Counted from the stretch's first letter, positions 44,502-53,100 are shown. The stretch is DNA of 64,000 nt from Pseudomonas fluorescens (GCF_003732425.1 NZ_MOBX01000016.1:496001-560000); one strand, 5' to 3'. Numbers and translations: made by a program. The notes: generated by a model from the letters alone, not told the origin.

Positions 44502-46064
44502 CTATTCGAGTACCACTTCGAGGTCGAGGTGGCACAGCCTGCGATAAATCTCTTCCTTGCGTTCACGTACGGCATGGTTCTGCGGCAACAACTCGCAGCA
44601 ACTGTGCAGCAGGTGCAGCACTTCCAATGCAAGATCGGGCTCCCAGGCGTGCAGGCCTGAGTCCTGTAATGTCTGATCGAGGGTTTCCAGCTGGTTCTTG
44701 GCCAGTTCGTACTTCTTGGCCATGAAGCACAGGCGTGCGAGGGCGAACTGCCAGAAGAAGCGTTCGCGCCCGCCGTGGGCCGACTGCAAACCCTGCTTGA
44801 GGGTCTGCACGGCAGGCTTCAAGCCTTCCTTGCGCAGCAGCGGCAGGACTTCCTCGAGGGCCTTTTCCCAGGCCGGCTGGGTTTCGACGTTTTCGCTTTC
44901 GACCTTGCGCGGCGCGCTGGCGCTTTGCAGGTGCGGCATGACGTTGGCGGCGATCCACGCCCGGGTGGACGGATCGGCAAACGGCGCGCCGTCATGGAAG
45001 CGCAACTCGACAATGCCGGGCAGCCGTTGAACCAAAAGCGCGAAGTGGATTTCCACTTCGCGCATTGCCAACTCGGCGTTGAGGTTCTGGAGACACTCCC
45101 AGACCATCCTCTGGCCATCGAACCAGAACGGCGCCTTCGCCAGGCTCGCCTCCAGTTCCACCAGCAGGTCGGCGTATTTGCCCTGATCGAAGCGGTCCTG
45201 GTAGAGCTTGAGTTTTTCCAGCGGCAGACCGCGCAACACGGTGATCTGTTCGGCGTTGCGCTCGGGTACTGCGTCGATGGTCATCCACAGCAACGTGCGA
45301 TTGAGGCGCAGGGCGCGCAGGTCGGTGGCCTTCTGCTTGAGCCACCAGGCGCACAACGGCCGGGCACTTTCCTGTTGCGCGCGCAGGGCTTTATGCGCGT
45401 CTCGTTCGTTGTCGATCGGTGCGCCGGGGGTGAGCAACTGGCTCGCGGCCTGTTTGACCTGAGCCACCGCCGCACCGACCACACCGGGGGCCGGCTGGTT
45501 GTCGGCCGCGCGCTGGATCATGGTTTTCAGGCGACGGGAGATCGGCAGCAGCAGCGGCGAGTCATCGCCCAGGTGTTCAGCGCAGGCCGCTTCGAGACCG
45601 GACAGGTGCTCGGAGAGCTGCCGGAACATCGGCAACTGCTCTTTGATCGCAATGTTTTCGGTGATGACCTGCTCGAGACGCGGCACCAGCCAGCCAATGG
45701 CCGCGGCACGTGTGCGGGGTTTGAGCGGGTGAACGTCGGCCCAGTTGTTTTCCGACAAGTGGTGCAGCAGACCGAGGCCGGCCAGCAGCCCGGGGAAGGA
45801 TTCGCGCTGGTACAGCGACCAGGTCAGCCAGGCGCCGACACGCAAATCCTTGGATTGGGTCCGCAGCAGATTTTCGCTGTTTTCGCGAATTTTCAGCCAG
45901 TCGATCTGCCCGCTTTCGTGCATCGACGAGGCTTTGGCCAGCTCACTTTCCAGCGCCTCGAATTCGCTCGAAAAACGAACGTCTTCGCCCGCGAAATTCT
46001 CTTTAGAAACAGAGACTTTTGCGAGTTCTAGGTAATGGGCGGAAAGTTTGCTTGAGTAGGACAT
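44502..46064 (-). CDS. tssA: T6SS assembly cap protein TssA
   Basis: The 520-residue protein has the N-terminal ImpA domain (KIRENSENLLRTQSKDLRVGAWLTWSLYQRESFPGLLAGLGLLHHLSENNWADVHPLKPRTRAAAIGWLVPRLE). The C-terminal VasJ-type domain (~380-515) contains PLLRKEGLKPAVQTLKQGLQSAHGGRERFFWQFALARLCFMAKKYELA. It is the first gene of the minus-strand T6SS run. AAAGG lies 6 bases before the ATG, and an out-of-frame ATG 4 bases earlier overlaps it. Confidence 0.96.
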   Translation of the reverse strand: MSYSSKLSAHYLELAKVSVSKENFAGEDVRFSSEFEALESELAKASSMHESGQIDWLKIRENSENLLRTQSKDLRVGAWLTWSLYQRESFPGLLAGLGLLHHLSENNWADVHPLKPRTRAAAIGWLVPRLEQVITENIAIKEQLPMFRQLSEHLSGLEAACAEHLGDDSPLLLPISRRLKTMIQRAADNQPAPGVVGAAVAQVKQAASQLLTPGAPIDNERDAHKALRAQQESARPLCAWWLKQKATDLRALRLNRTLLWMTIDAVPERNAEQITVLRGLPLEKLKLYQDRFDQGKYADLLVELEASLAKAPFWFDGQRMVWECLQNLNAELAMREVEIHFALLVQRLPGIVELRFHDGAPFADPSTRAWIAANVMPHLQSASAPRKVESENVETQPAWEKALEEVLPLLRKEGLKPAVQTLKQGLQSAHGGRERFFWQFALARLCFMAKKYELAKNQLETLDQTLQDSGLHAWEPDLALEVLHLLHSCCELLPQNHAVRERKEEIYRRLCHLDLEVVLE

Positions 46065-46499
46065 CCATGGCCTTTATTAAGGATTACAGTCAGGCGCCTA
46101 TTGGAGTAACCGCGGCGCGGGACAGTATCGAAGAGCAGTGCAGCGACTCATCCAATTGAGATGTGCTCTTTCAAGTGGGCGCATCGTAATCACTATGATG
46201 GCCACTAGCAAGCATCTGATTAAACAACAAGACGAAGTGTTCATTGGGGTGTGTAGGAGATCGCCCTATATGTCGCAAGGGAATCCCTGATAGTCATTTA
46301 TATTCGCCACATTTCTCTCTCCCTTGCCAAAGCCCTGAGCTAGAGCGCTTCTGCGCGGCGAGACGACATCCTGCCGGACGCCCTTCCCATTACAGGGCGG
46401 CAAGCATGACAACTCTTGAAAAAAATAGAAGTAGGAGACTTCCTAAAATGCATCGGCCTCTTTGAATAATTCAGCGAGGACAATGACGAACAGAAAAAG

Positions 46500-46518
46500 T
46501 GCCATCAATTTGATGGCA
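46500..46518. promoter_or_regulatory. Palindrome, possible operator
   Basis: TGCCATCAA-T-TTGATGGCA is a perfect 9-bp inverted repeat with a one-base centre, about 260 bases before the vgrG-tle1 start. Symmetry of this kind fits a dimeric repressor site. No known regulator motif is recognised. Confidence 0.5.
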
Positions 46519-46639
46519 AATTACTTTGTGAAACTTTCAGCAGGCCGGAAAAACTGCACATTCGTGCTAATTCAATAGTTATCGAACTCCCCTCCTCCAG
46601 TCATCTCCTTCAATTCATACAACACTTTACAACCCGGAA

Positions 46640-46661
46640 GTCTCTGACAAATGTCAGAGAC
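46640..46661. promoter_or_regulatory. Palindrome, possible operator or hairpin
   Basis: GTCTCTGAC-AAAT-GTCAGAGAC is a perfect 9-bp inverted repeat with a 4-base loop, 117 bases upstream of the vgrG-tle1 ATG. There is no T tract, so a terminator is less likely than an operator or a 5' UTR hairpin. Confidence 0.5.
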
Positions 46662-46778
46662 GGTTCTTACATCAATTTATTTCCCCCGCAGCTAGCGTGC
46701 CTTGGCAAATTTTTTACGCGTGGCGATCAGGGACGATCGAACACCGCGCATCGACTCATTTTGCTTAAGGACAAGCGT

Positions 46779-49700
46779 ATGTTCAGCACGGGCAATTGCG
46801 CGCCTTTTACCCTGCAGATTCCCGGAGTTCGCCACGACTTCAAGGTGCTCGCATTTGATGGTGATGAAGCCATCAGCTGCCTGTACGCCATCCGGGTCGA
46901 ACTGGTCAGTGAACGAGCGGATATTGATCTAGAAGGTCTGCTCAGTCAGCCGGCGTTTCTGCAATTCGGGTTTAACCAAGAAGGCATTCACGGACGCATT
47001 GAAAATGTGCGGATGGGTGAAGCCGGAAAACGCCTCACCAATTACCAACTGACGCTGGTGCCGGCGTTGTACTACTTGCAGTTCAGCCATGACCAACGGA
47101 TTTTTCAGCAGCGCACGGTGCCGCAGATCATCGCGCAGGTGCTCAAGGGTCACGGTATTCAAGGTGATGCGTTCACCTTTCATGTCACCCCGAACCCGCC
47201 ACGCGACTATTGCACTCAGTACGAGGAAAGCGACTTTGAATTTATCCAGAGGCTGTGCGCTGAAGACGGGATCGCCTGGCATCACCAGCATTCGGCGGAC
47301 GGCCATTTGCTGGTGTTCACCGATGACCAGGTGTTTCTCCCCAAGTTGGCCGCGCTGCCATATCTGCAGAAATCAGGCATGGTGGCCGAACATCAGGTCA
47401 TCAGCCGATTCTGGGTGCGCAACAGTACGCGCACTAGCACCGTCACCCGTCGTGACTACGACCTGAAACGCCCGAGCCTGTTGCTTGAAAGCGGCTTCAC
47501 CGCCGGATTCACTCCAACGCTGGAGGACTACCGTTATCCGCTGCTGATCGAGAACGCAAGGCGCGGCAAGCAAATTGCCCGTCAGGCACTGGAGCGCCAC
47601 CGTAGCGATTACGAACTGGGCGACGGCGAAAGCGATCAGACGAATCTGCGCTGTGGCCACTTGTTTGAGCTAACCGGGCACCCGCGTAAAAAGTGCAACG
47701 ACCTGTGGCTTCTGCTCAGCGTCGGCCATGAAGGCCGACAGCCACAAGTGCTTGAGGAGTCCAGTCCCACCGACGTCAAAACCGCCGATGGCTTTACCCA
47801 GGGCTACCGAAATCGCTTTAGCGTGATTCCCGCTGAGGTGGTTTTCCGGCCTCCGCTGCCTGCACCACGCCGCCCGCTGGTGATCCAGACCGCACGGGTT
47901 ACCGGCCCTGAAAACGAAGAAATTTACTGCGATGAGTTAGGTCGCGTAAAGATCGAACTTCCTTGGGATCGCAAAGAACTCAACAGTGAGCGCAGCAGTT
48001 GCTGGGTACGCGTGGCGAGCAGTTGGGCCGGAGATCATTTTGGAGCTGTGACCATTCCGCGGGTCGGCATGGAAGTCGTGGTGTCCTTTTTGGAGGGTGA
48101 CCCGGACAAACCGCTGATCACCGGTTGTGTGGCCAACAGAGTTACCACGCCGCCCTACTCTTTACCCGACCACAAGACCAGAACCGTCTTGCGCAGCGAA
48201 AGCTCGCCGCGCAATGGCGGCTACAACGAACTGTCGATTGAAGATCGCGCGGGACAGGAACTGATCTACCTGCGCGCGCAACGCGACATGGCGCAAAAAA
48301 TCGGCAACAGCCTTCAACTGGAAGTGGGCAACGAACGCCGCGAAACCATCAATGGCAGCAGTTACACCCAGGCTGGAAAGTCTCTCGACATCGAGGCCGG
48401 CCAGCAAGTGCATCTGAAGGCCGGCGCCAGTGTGGTGCTGGATGCCGGCGCCAGCATCACTCTGAAAGCCGGCGGCCATCACCTCGTGATCGATGCGGGC
48501 GGCATTTTCAGCAGCACGGAAATTGAAACGGGACGCAAGCCACACGACAGTGAAGTCCCCCACCTGCTGCTGCCTGGACTGGATGGCGCATTACCCGTTG
48601 CGCCAGCGGTGCACACACGCGCAGACGACGAACTCGAAGAAGAGGAGGAAGAAGTCGAGCTGGAGGATGAAGCGCCGGGCGGCATCACCTTGCGCATCGG
48701 AGTGTTTTTCGATGGGACAGGGAACAATAAGGCCAACAGCGAAACAGTCGCCGCTTGCTACGCGCCGGATGCCAATCTCGCGGAGGCGGCCGAAGAGATA
48801 CAGAAACACTGCGCTGCTTACGGTTACGACGGGGATGGAAACTCGCCGGATAACAGTTATGGGAATGATGTGAGCAATATTGTGCGGTTGTATGAGTTGT
48901 ATACCGACCATACGTACGAAGCTTTACCGGATACCACTAAAAGCGCATCGATAGCGGTTTACATCGAAGGCATTGGTACCAAAAGCAATGGCACCGACTC
49001 TCTCTACTCACAAGCAACAGGTCGAGGCGAGACAGGAGTAGTAGCACGCGTCGAACAATGCCCAGCGGTTATCAAGGAGCAGATAAGCCTGCTTGTGGAA
49101 CGAAATCCGCAGTTAGTAATTCAACAGATCGAATTCGATATTTTTGGTTTCAGTCGAGGAGCTGCAGCGGCAAGGCACTTTGCCAATGAGGTGTTCAAAG
49201 GTAGTGGGGGGCTTCTTGCCAAATCGTTTCCAAATGGCATCGAAGGTTTGGTAAACGGCTTTAGCTGGCGTCCGAAAATCGACACGCAGATCAACTTCAT
49301 CGGGCTGTTCGACACCGTCGCAGCAATCGCCAACCCATGGCTGCTGGATTTTACCGGCGCTAACAGTAGGAACCCCGGGCTCGAATTAAGGCTGCCGGAA
49401 GGTTGCGCCAACAAGGTGGTGCATCTAGTGGCGCGTGATGAATACCGTGAGAATTTCGCGCTTAACAGCTTGGGCGAAATTGATCTGTTATTGCCCGGCT
49501 CACACTCCGATCTCGGCGGTGGATACTTACCCAGAGCCAAGGAAAAACTTCTGCTGAGCGACCCAATCACCAGCACCATCAGCCAAGGCAAAGAAGCGAC
49601 CCGTAGTGGGGCCTATATCGCAGCTGAGAAGGAAGCGTTTTCATGGTATGCAAAGGGTGTTATCGATGATGACGGTTCGGGTAACCAGTTACAGGTGGCT

Positions 49701-50126
49701 GTGTGGGAAAGACCTGTTGCGCAAACAACAGAAAAGGGAAGAACCAACCCGGATCCCCAGAAGCAGGTTTACGCGGCAGCCCGCATTGAGCGTCCCGTTC
49801 ATGGTGAGCTGTCGCTGGTGTATCTGCGCATCATGCGTGAACTTGCGCTCAGAAACGGTGTGCCATTGAAAGTTATCCCTGAGACATCCGCTCTTAATCT
49901 GCCCGAAGAGTTGGTACTCATCCATAAGAAACTCCAGGCTTACGCCTTAGGTGAGTCCTCCGTTGAAGGACTGACTATTGAAGAAAGAGCTTTGCTACGG
50001 AGCCGATATATACATCTTTCCGCTCATTGGAACGCGGCCAAAAATCTGAACAGCAGTGATATGAGCATTGTGTTCATAAATCGACCGGCTAAAAAAAACC
50101 AACGGGTGGTGCACCTGAATGAATGA
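46779..50126 (+). CDS. Evolved VgrG fused to Tle1-type (DUF2235) phospholipase
   Basis: The protein has 1115 residues from the ATG at 46779 (AAGG 8 bases before). Residues 1-~600 form a VgrG spike (APFTLQIPGVRHDFKV, CTQYEESDFEFIQRLCAEDGI, WAGDHFGAVTIPRVGMEVVVSFLEGDPDKPLITG). An acidic linker follows at about 615-633. A DUF2235/Tle1 domain begins LRIGVFFDGTGNNKAN. Its catalytic elements are GFSRG near residue 790 (Ser), the LFDTV Asp near 843 and the GSHSDLGGGY His near 907. Tle1 enzymes are T6SS phospholipases that attack membrane phospholipids from the periplasm. Most Tle1 proteins are separate from VgrG, so this is an 'evolved' spike. Three DUF2931 genes follow. Confidence 0.9.
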   Translation: MFSTGNCAPFTLQIPGVRHDFKVLAFDGDEAISCLYAIRVELVSERADIDLEGLLSQPAFLQFGFNQEGIHGRIENVRMGEAGKRLTNYQLTLVPALYYLQFSHDQRIFQQRTVPQIIAQVLKGHGIQGDAFTFHVTPNPPRDYCTQYEESDFEFIQRLCAEDGIAWHHQHSADGHLLVFTDDQVFLPKLAALPYLQKSGMVAEHQVISRFWVRNSTRTSTVTRRDYDLKRPSLLLESGFTAGFTPTLEDYRYPLLIENARRGKQIARQALERHRSDYELGDGESDQTNLRCGHLFELTGHPRKKCNDLWLLLSVGHEGRQPQVLEESSPTDVKTADGFTQGYRNRFSVIPAEVVFRPPLPAPRRPLVIQTARVTGPENEEIYCDELGRVKIELPWDRKELNSERSSCWVRVASSWAGDHFGAVTIPRVGMEVVVSFLEGDPDKPLITGCVANRVTTPPYSLPDHKTRTVLRSESSPRNGGYNELSIEDRAGQELIYLRAQRDMAQKIGNSLQLEVGNERRETINGSSYTQAGKSLDIEAGQQVHLKAGASVVLDAGASITLKAGGHHLVIDAGGIFSSTEIETGRKPHDSEVPHLLLPGLDGALPVAPAVHTRADDELEEEEEEVELEDEAPGGITLRIGVFFDGTGNNKANSETVAACYAPDANLAEAAEEIQKHCAAYGYDGDGNSPDNSYGNDVSNIVRLYELYTDHTYEALPDTTKSASIAVYIEGIGTKSNGTDSLYSQATGRGETGVVARVEQCPAVIKEQISLLVERNPQLVIQQIEFDIFGFSRGAAAARHFANEVFKGSGGLLAKSFPNGIEGLVNGFSWRPKIDTQINFIGLFDTVAAIANPWLLDFTGANSRNPGLELRLPEGCANKVVHLVARDEYRENFALNSLGEIDLLLPGSHSDLGGGYLPRAKEKLLLSDPITSTISQGKEATRSGAYIAAEKEAFSWYAKGVIDDDGSGNQLQVAVWERPVAQTTEKGRTNPDPQKQVYAAARIERPVHGELSLVYLRIMRELALRNGVPLKVIPETSALNLPEELVLIHKKLQAYALGESSVEGLTIEERALLRSRYIHLSAHWNAAKNLNSSDMSIVFINRPAKKNQRVVHLNE

Positions 50127-50790
50127 CTTCAATCGACCCATCATCAAAGGTGTGTGGCTTTTCTTAGGATTTGTACTGGCTGGCTGCATACAAAATATCT
50201 CCCAAGCGTCGGAAAAAACATCCTGGTTCCTTGGCTTTGGAGCACCCAGCTACATGGAGGTCTGGATTGAAACCGCCGATGTCGTGGATGTTCGGGAACG
50301 AGTGTTCCGGCGTGCTGGAGCTGGTATTGCGTCGGTACAAACGCCCGTTGGCCTCAAAGGAAAGCCCGCTGGCTGGCCAGAAAACCCCGGCAGAGGCAAA
50401 GGCAGATATGTAACCGGCGCCGACTTGCCACGCCTGATCTACGTGCGATGGCAATCACTTGCCGAATCTCAAACCTATGAGGCTTACATCGTCATTCCGG
50501 AATCCGCCCGGGAAATCATGCGCAAGTCCGAAAAAGCTTTCTGCAGGTTTGGTGGGGAGTGGATCACCGAATCCCGCGACAATATGGGTATTGGACTTGC
50601 GCCGGGGGGCATAGTGAAGGTCTGGCTTGGAGGGACTTGCCTGAAGGCAGTTGAGATTGCCCGGGTTGAAGGGACCGTCAACAAGCAGGGCCCGGATCAA
50701 GGAAAAAGTCAGGGCCGCTATGCACTACCTCTTTCACCTGAGTCCAGAGCCTATATCGAAAAATTCGGAATTCCCTATGGCTCGTGGTAA
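50119..50790 (+). CDS. DUF2931 lipoprotein, Tle immunity type (copy 1)
   Basis: The 223-residue protein has lipobox LAGC at C23 (FLGFVLAGCIQ). Its DUF2931 domain shows FLGFGAPSYMEVWIETADVVDVRERVFRRAGAGIASVQ, LPRLIYVRWQSLAESQTYEAYIVIP and GIGLAPGGIVKVWLGG. DUF2931 proteins are periplasm-facing lipoproteins regularly encoded next to Tle phospholipases as immunity. The ATG overlaps the effector stop by 8 bases. It is the first of three tandem copies. Confidence 0.85.
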   Translation: MNDFNRPIIKGVWLFLGFVLAGCIQNISQASEKTSWFLGFGAPSYMEVWIETADVVDVRERVFRRAGAGIASVQTPVGLKGKPAGWPENPGRGKGRYVTGADLPRLIYVRWQSLAESQTYEAYIVIPESAREIMRKSEKAFCRFGGEWITESRDNMGIGLAPGGIVKVWLGGTCLKAVEIARVEGTVNKQGPDQGKSQGRYALPLSPESRAYIEKFGIPYGSW

Positions 50791-51478
50791 CTACAATGCG
50801 GCTAACACACCGAGCATTCCGCGAGACCGCACCCAAACGGTCGCAGTTTTGCTGTTGGGATTACTGCTTGCGGGTTGCACGCAAGCCTATGCTCAATCTG
50901 CGGATAAAAAGCCATGGTTTCTTGGTTTTGGAGCACCAGACTATATGGAAGTCTGGATTGAAACTGCAGACGTTGTAGATGTCCGAGAACGTGTTTTCCG
51001 ACGCGCCGGAGCCGGGATAGCGTCGGTACGAAGGCCGCACAATTACAAGGGCCACCCCGCGGGCTGGCCAGAAAATCCTGGCAGTGGCGCGGGTCGTGAT
51101 GTCATCGGTGCCGACCTACCCCGATTGATCTATGTGCGCTGGCAGTCGCTGGTCGAACCTCAAACCTATGAGGTCTATATCGTCATTCCCGAATCGGCCC
51201 GGGAAATCATGCGCAAGCCGGAAAAAGCTTTCTGCAAGGCTGATGGGAAATGGATCACCGATTACCGCAATGACATCGGTATTGGTTTGGCACCCGGCGG
51301 AATTGCCAGGGTCTGGCTTGGAGGGCCCTGCTTGAAGGCTGTCGAGATTGTCCGCGTGGAAGGAACGGTCAATCCGAAAGGTCCTTACGAAGGTAAATCC
51401 GGCGGTAAACATCGACCTCTTTCTGATGCATCCAAAGCCTATACCGAAAAATTCGGTATTCCCTTTGGCTCGTGGTAA
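50777..51478 (+). CDS. DUF2931 lipoprotein, Tle immunity type (copy 2)
   Basis: The 233-residue protein starts with the ATG at 50777 inside the last codons of copy 1 (P-Y-G-S-W of copy 1 and M-A-R-G of copy 2 share bases, a 14-base overlap). Lipobox LLAGC lies at C34. The mature domain closely follows copy 1 (APDYMEVWIETADVVDVRERVFRRAGAGIAS), with divergence in the segment after 'RRPHN' and near the C-terminus. The translational restart makes a coupled immunity array likely. Confidence 0.85.
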   Translation: MARGNYNAANTPSIPRDRTQTVAVLLLGLLLAGCTQAYAQSADKKPWFLGFGAPDYMEVWIETADVVDVRERVFRRAGAGIASVRRPHNYKGHPAGWPENPGSGAGRDVIGADLPRLIYVRWQSLVEPQTYEVYIVIPESAREIMRKPEKAFCKADGKWITDYRNDIGIGLAPGGIARVWLGGPCLKAVEIVRVEGTVNPKGPYEGKSGGKHRPLSDASKAYTEKFGIPFGSW

Positions 51479-52169
51479 ACACAATCCGGTGATCTCACCG
51501 TGGAATCCAAGCCATAACATAACCAAATACTTAAGTCCGCTTTTCGGTTTTCTGCTGGCGGTTTGCACTCAGACTCATGCTCAAGCGAAAGACAGACTGC
51601 CCTGGTTCCTTGGCTTCGGAGCACCGGACTACATGGAGGTCTGGGTCGAAACCGCCGATGTGGTGGATATTCGAGAGCGAGTATTCCGACGTGCCGGAGC
51701 CGGAATTGCTTCGGTGAGAGCTCCCGCTGATAACAAAGGTACGCCCGCAGGGTGGCCAGAAAACCCCGGAAGTGGCGCAGGGCGGGATATCACCGGCGCC
51801 GACCTGCCCCGCTTGATCTACGTACGCTGGCAATCACTGGCCGAACCTCAGACTTATGAGGCCTATATCCTCATTCCCGAGTTAGCTCGGGAAATCATGC
51901 GCAAACCCGAGAAAGCTTTCTGCAGGCTTGATGGGAAATGGATCACTGACTACCGCGACGACGTCGGAATCGGCTTGGCTCCCGGCGGCATAGTGAAGGT
52001 CTGGCTTGGAGGGCCTTGCCTCAAGTCTGTAGAGATTGCCCGGGTCGAAGGGAGTGTAGTGAAGCAAGGCCCGTATCAAGGAAAAAACGAGGGACGGTAC
52101 GCCCTGCCTCTATCACCGGAATCAAAAGCCTACATCGAAAAATTCGGCATCCCCTTCGGGAGCTGGTAA
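51465..52169 (+). CDS. DUF2931 protein, Tle immunity type (copy 3, TTG start, altered lipobox)
   Basis: The protein has 234 residues if started at the TTG that stands exactly where copy 2 has its ATG (same 14-base overlap with the preceding gene). An ATG at 51426 in the same frame is an alternative. The signal region ends FGFLLAVC, so the residue before the expected lipidated cysteine is valine instead of glycine. That does not fit the lipobox rule (small residue at -1). The mature domain is intact and close to copies 1 and 2. This copy may therefore be a soluble periplasmic or poorly processed version. Confidence 0.75.
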   Translation: MARGKHNPVISPWNPSHNITKYLSPLFGFLLAVCTQTHAQAKDRLPWFLGFGAPDYMEVWVETADVVDIRERVFRRAGAGIASVRAPADNKGTPAGWPENPGSGAGRDITGADLPRLIYVRWQSLAEPQTYEAYILIPELAREIMRKPEKAFCRLDGKWITDYRDDVGIGLAPGGIVKVWLGGPCLKSVEIARVEGSVVKQGPYQGKNEGRYALPLSPESKAYIEKFGIPFGSW

Positions 52170-52182
52170 GGAGCACTACCTC

Positions 52183-52539
52183 ATGGAATTGAAACCCCTG
52201 TTGTTCGCAGCATTGATCTGGCTTCCCGTTACTCAAGCCTCCGCAGATACCCCGCCACTGGACGGTCATTACTATTTAAACGGCGCAATGGAAATGGGCG
52301 CCGAGTTGCTGCTGCGCAAGGACGGCACGTTTGACGCCGGCGTGGCGTATGGCAGTGCTGACGGGTTTGCCAAGGGTACCTGGCAGGTGGAAAACAACAC
52401 CGTGACGCTGAAGAGCGAAACCAAACCGGCGTCGAACGGCGATTTGTCGGCCCTGTTTCAGGATCTGCAACTGGCGATCGAGCCGAACTGCCTGGCCGTG
52501 GATTTCGGCAACGGCAAGGCCTGCTTCCGGCGTCAATAA
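52183..52539 (+). CDS. Small secreted hypothetical protein
   Basis: The 118-residue protein has a signal peptide (LKPLLFAALIWLPVTQASA). A compact beta-barrel-like domain follows (LDGHYYLNGAMEMGAELLLRKDGTFDAGVAYGSADGFAKGTWQVENNTVTL), the pattern of META/copper-resistance NlpE-like small barrels. It is 13 bases after the DUF2931 array with AAGGAG before the ATG, so it is probably the last gene of the effector-immunity operon. A strong bidirectional terminator follows. The role is unknown. Confidence 0.65.
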   Translation: MELKPLLFAALIWLPVTQASADTPPLDGHYYLNGAMEMGAELLLRKDGTFDAGVAYGSADGFAKGTWQVENNTVTLKSETKPASNGDLSALFQDLQLAIEPNCLAVDFGNGKACFRRQ

Positions 52540-52554
52540 GCCGATTGGCAGGCA

Positions 52555-52597
52555 CAAAAAATGGGCACCCGACCGCAATCGGTGTGCCCATTTTTTA
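52555..52597. terminator. Bidirectional intrinsic terminator
   Basis: AAAAAATGGGCAC ... GTGCCCATTTTTT forms a stem with A and T tracts on each side. It lies between the plus-strand secreted gene and the minus-strand HU gene and marks the right border of the accessory block. Confidence 0.9.
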
Positions 52598-52634
52598 TTG
52601 CGCTGCTCCCCGTTATTCAGGGAGTTCGCCGCAA

Positions 52635-52910
52635 TTAAGGATTAACGCTGTCTTTCAACGATTTGCCTGGCTTGAACGCAACGGTGTTGCTGGCCTTGAT
52701 TTTAACCGGCTCGCCGGTTTGCGGGTTTTTCCCGGTGCGGGCGCCGCGGTGGCGTTGCAGGAAGGTGCCGAAGCCGACCAGCGTCACGCTGTCCTTGCGA
52801 TGCAGGGCGCCGGTGATTTCTTCGAGAACGGCGTTGAGTACGCGGTTGGCCTGCTCTTTGGTCAGATCTGCTTTTTCAGCGATTGCAGCGGCGAGTTCTG
52901 GTTTACGCAT
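52635..52910 (-). CDS. HU-family DNA-binding protein
   Basis: The 91-residue HU/IHF fold has the signature GFGTFLQRHRGARTGKNPQTGEPVKI, with the DNA-wrapping beta arms. It is a nucleoid protein. The sequence (RKPELAAAIAEKADLTKEQANRVLNAV) is the divergent HU paralogue found next to the rubredoxin reductase gene in Pseudomonas (PA5348 position), not the main HupB. Confidence 0.93.
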   Translation of the reverse strand: MRKPELAAAIAEKADLTKEQANRVLNAVLEEITGALHRKDSVTLVGFGTFLQRHRGARTGKNPQTGEPVKIKASNTVAFKPGKSLKDSVNP

Positions 52911-53100
52911 TAGTGAAGCCCCTTTGACGGTTTTTTGTTGTTATGTCCGTGCTGTTCTCGTTGGAACAGCGCCCAAGGCGCCGCAGGCTCTACTCTGCGG
53001 CAGACGGGAGTGAGAATGGCACGCGGATACCGGCGGCGCCAGTCTCCCCGCGACCTTTGTAAGGGCAAAAGCGGGGTGATTCCGACAGAACGACCGGTAT

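Larger units (their letters stand above)
46065..46778. promoter_or_regulatory. Divergent intergenic region between tssA and vgrG-tle1
   Basis: These 714 AT-richer bases hold no convincing gene. Promoters for both the T6SS operon (leftward) and the effector-immunity operon (rightward) must lie here. I could not find a sigma-54 GG-N10-GC site that meets the consensus on either strand, although an RpoN activator is encoded in the operon. Two palindromes are present and listed separately. Confidence 0.6.

Noticed and set aside
46501..46760. Sigma-54 promoter candidates (TGGCAAATTACTTTG, TTGGCAAATTTTTT)
   Set aside because: Neither has the required GG-N10-GC core.
49121..49591. Minus-strand frame inside the phospholipase gene
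   Set aside because: It is antisense to the catalytic DUF2235 region and has no own signals.
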